A stretch of DNA of 64,000 nt, from contig AP025576.1 in NCBI GenBank assembly GCA_022845955.1, forward strand, positions 558,001 to 622,000, read 5' to 3'. Within the stretch, counting starts at the first letter, position 1. Each line of letters begins with the position of its first letter. Below the pieces are notes generated by a model, which saw nothing but the letters and a program-made list of their open reading frames with translations, was not told the origin of the DNA and did no database searches. This stretch comes from Lachnospiraceae bacterium (GTDB lineage: Bacteria; Bacillota; Clostridia; Lachnospirales; Lachnospiraceae). Below are positions 63,936 through 64,000 of this stretch, in pieces. Both the position numbers and the translations under genes were made by a program.

Positions 63936-64000
63936 TGCGAAATTTATCGATTGATTTTCATTCTATTTCCTTTTATACCGTGCTATTATTGTAGATGGAC

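Noticed and set aside
63936..64000. Start of a further gene at the right edge
   Set aside because: The last 65 bases are AT-rich with no start codon and ribosome site that can be supported.

Overview
This window is chromosomal DNA from a low-GC-lineage Gram-positive anaerobe, most likely a member of the Lachnospiraceae (class Clostridia). The evidence is the hrcA-grpE-dnaK-dnaJ order, RNase J, type III glutamine synthetase (GlnN), a LeuA of the long type 2 form, YlbF, IreB, CdaA-CdaR-GlmM, a U32/TrmR pair, DUF3048 and DUF1292 proteins, and strong AGGAGG-type ribosome sites. I see no rRNA, CRISPR array, prophage or insertion sequence. About 58 protein genes and one tRNA gene can be supported, most on the + strand.

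Layout: 1-4421 heat-shock operon (3' end of hrcA, grpE, dnaK, dnaJ). 4504-6436 a minus-strand MFS transporter divergent from a Nudix hydrolase. 6592-10964 translation-factor and tRNA modification genes (prmA, rsmE, an IscS-type cysteine desulfurase, thiI). 11205-13044 an HPr-like protein without the catalytic histidine, divergent from the methylthiotransferase mtaB. 13148-19297 a block resembling the Bacillus yrzL-yrrK-yrzB-yrrLMN order (ireB, ruvX, DUF1292, short MltG-like, trmR, trhP) with fur, rnj and ylbF between its two halves. 19736-22117 glutamine synthetase III and tRNA-Gln(CUG). 22194-26093 XRE regulator, acyl-ACP thioesterase, CvfB, CPBP protease, and a degenerate GT26-like protein. 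26298-31616 diacid-type regulator followed by ftsE, ftsX, a PcsB-like hydrolase and a C-terminal processing protease (cell separation). 31777-35676 a very large multi-PAS hybrid histidine kinase. 36089-41017 uvrB and uvrA behind a LexA box. 41395-44729 mreB and recD2. 44739-50528 comFC, two uncharacterised membrane proteins, cdaA, a YbbR-domain CdaR, and glmM (c-di-AMP and cell-wall precursor control). 50667-52712 HPr and leuA. 52805-64000 a surface-polysaccharide region: DUF3048 lipoprotein, rmlD, two large polytopic membrane proteins, an AraC regulator, and gmd, fcl and manC, which together convert mannose-1-phosphate to GDP-L-fucose.

The most unusual sequence is non-coding. A 268-bp near-perfect palindrome (58082-58349) lies between a good minus-strand promoter and the start codon of the AraC regulator, so the mRNA leader should fold into one giant hairpin. 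Two other long palindromes (35710-35809 and 53999-54065) sit in other intergenic gaps. A 25-bp hairpin repeat occurs four times. The 3' end of ruvX continues into a 24-bp tandem repeat that stays in frame up to the next gene. The glutamine synthetase leader carries an early terminator that could be an attenuator.

All assignments come from reading motifs and translations by eye. No database search or folding program was run.
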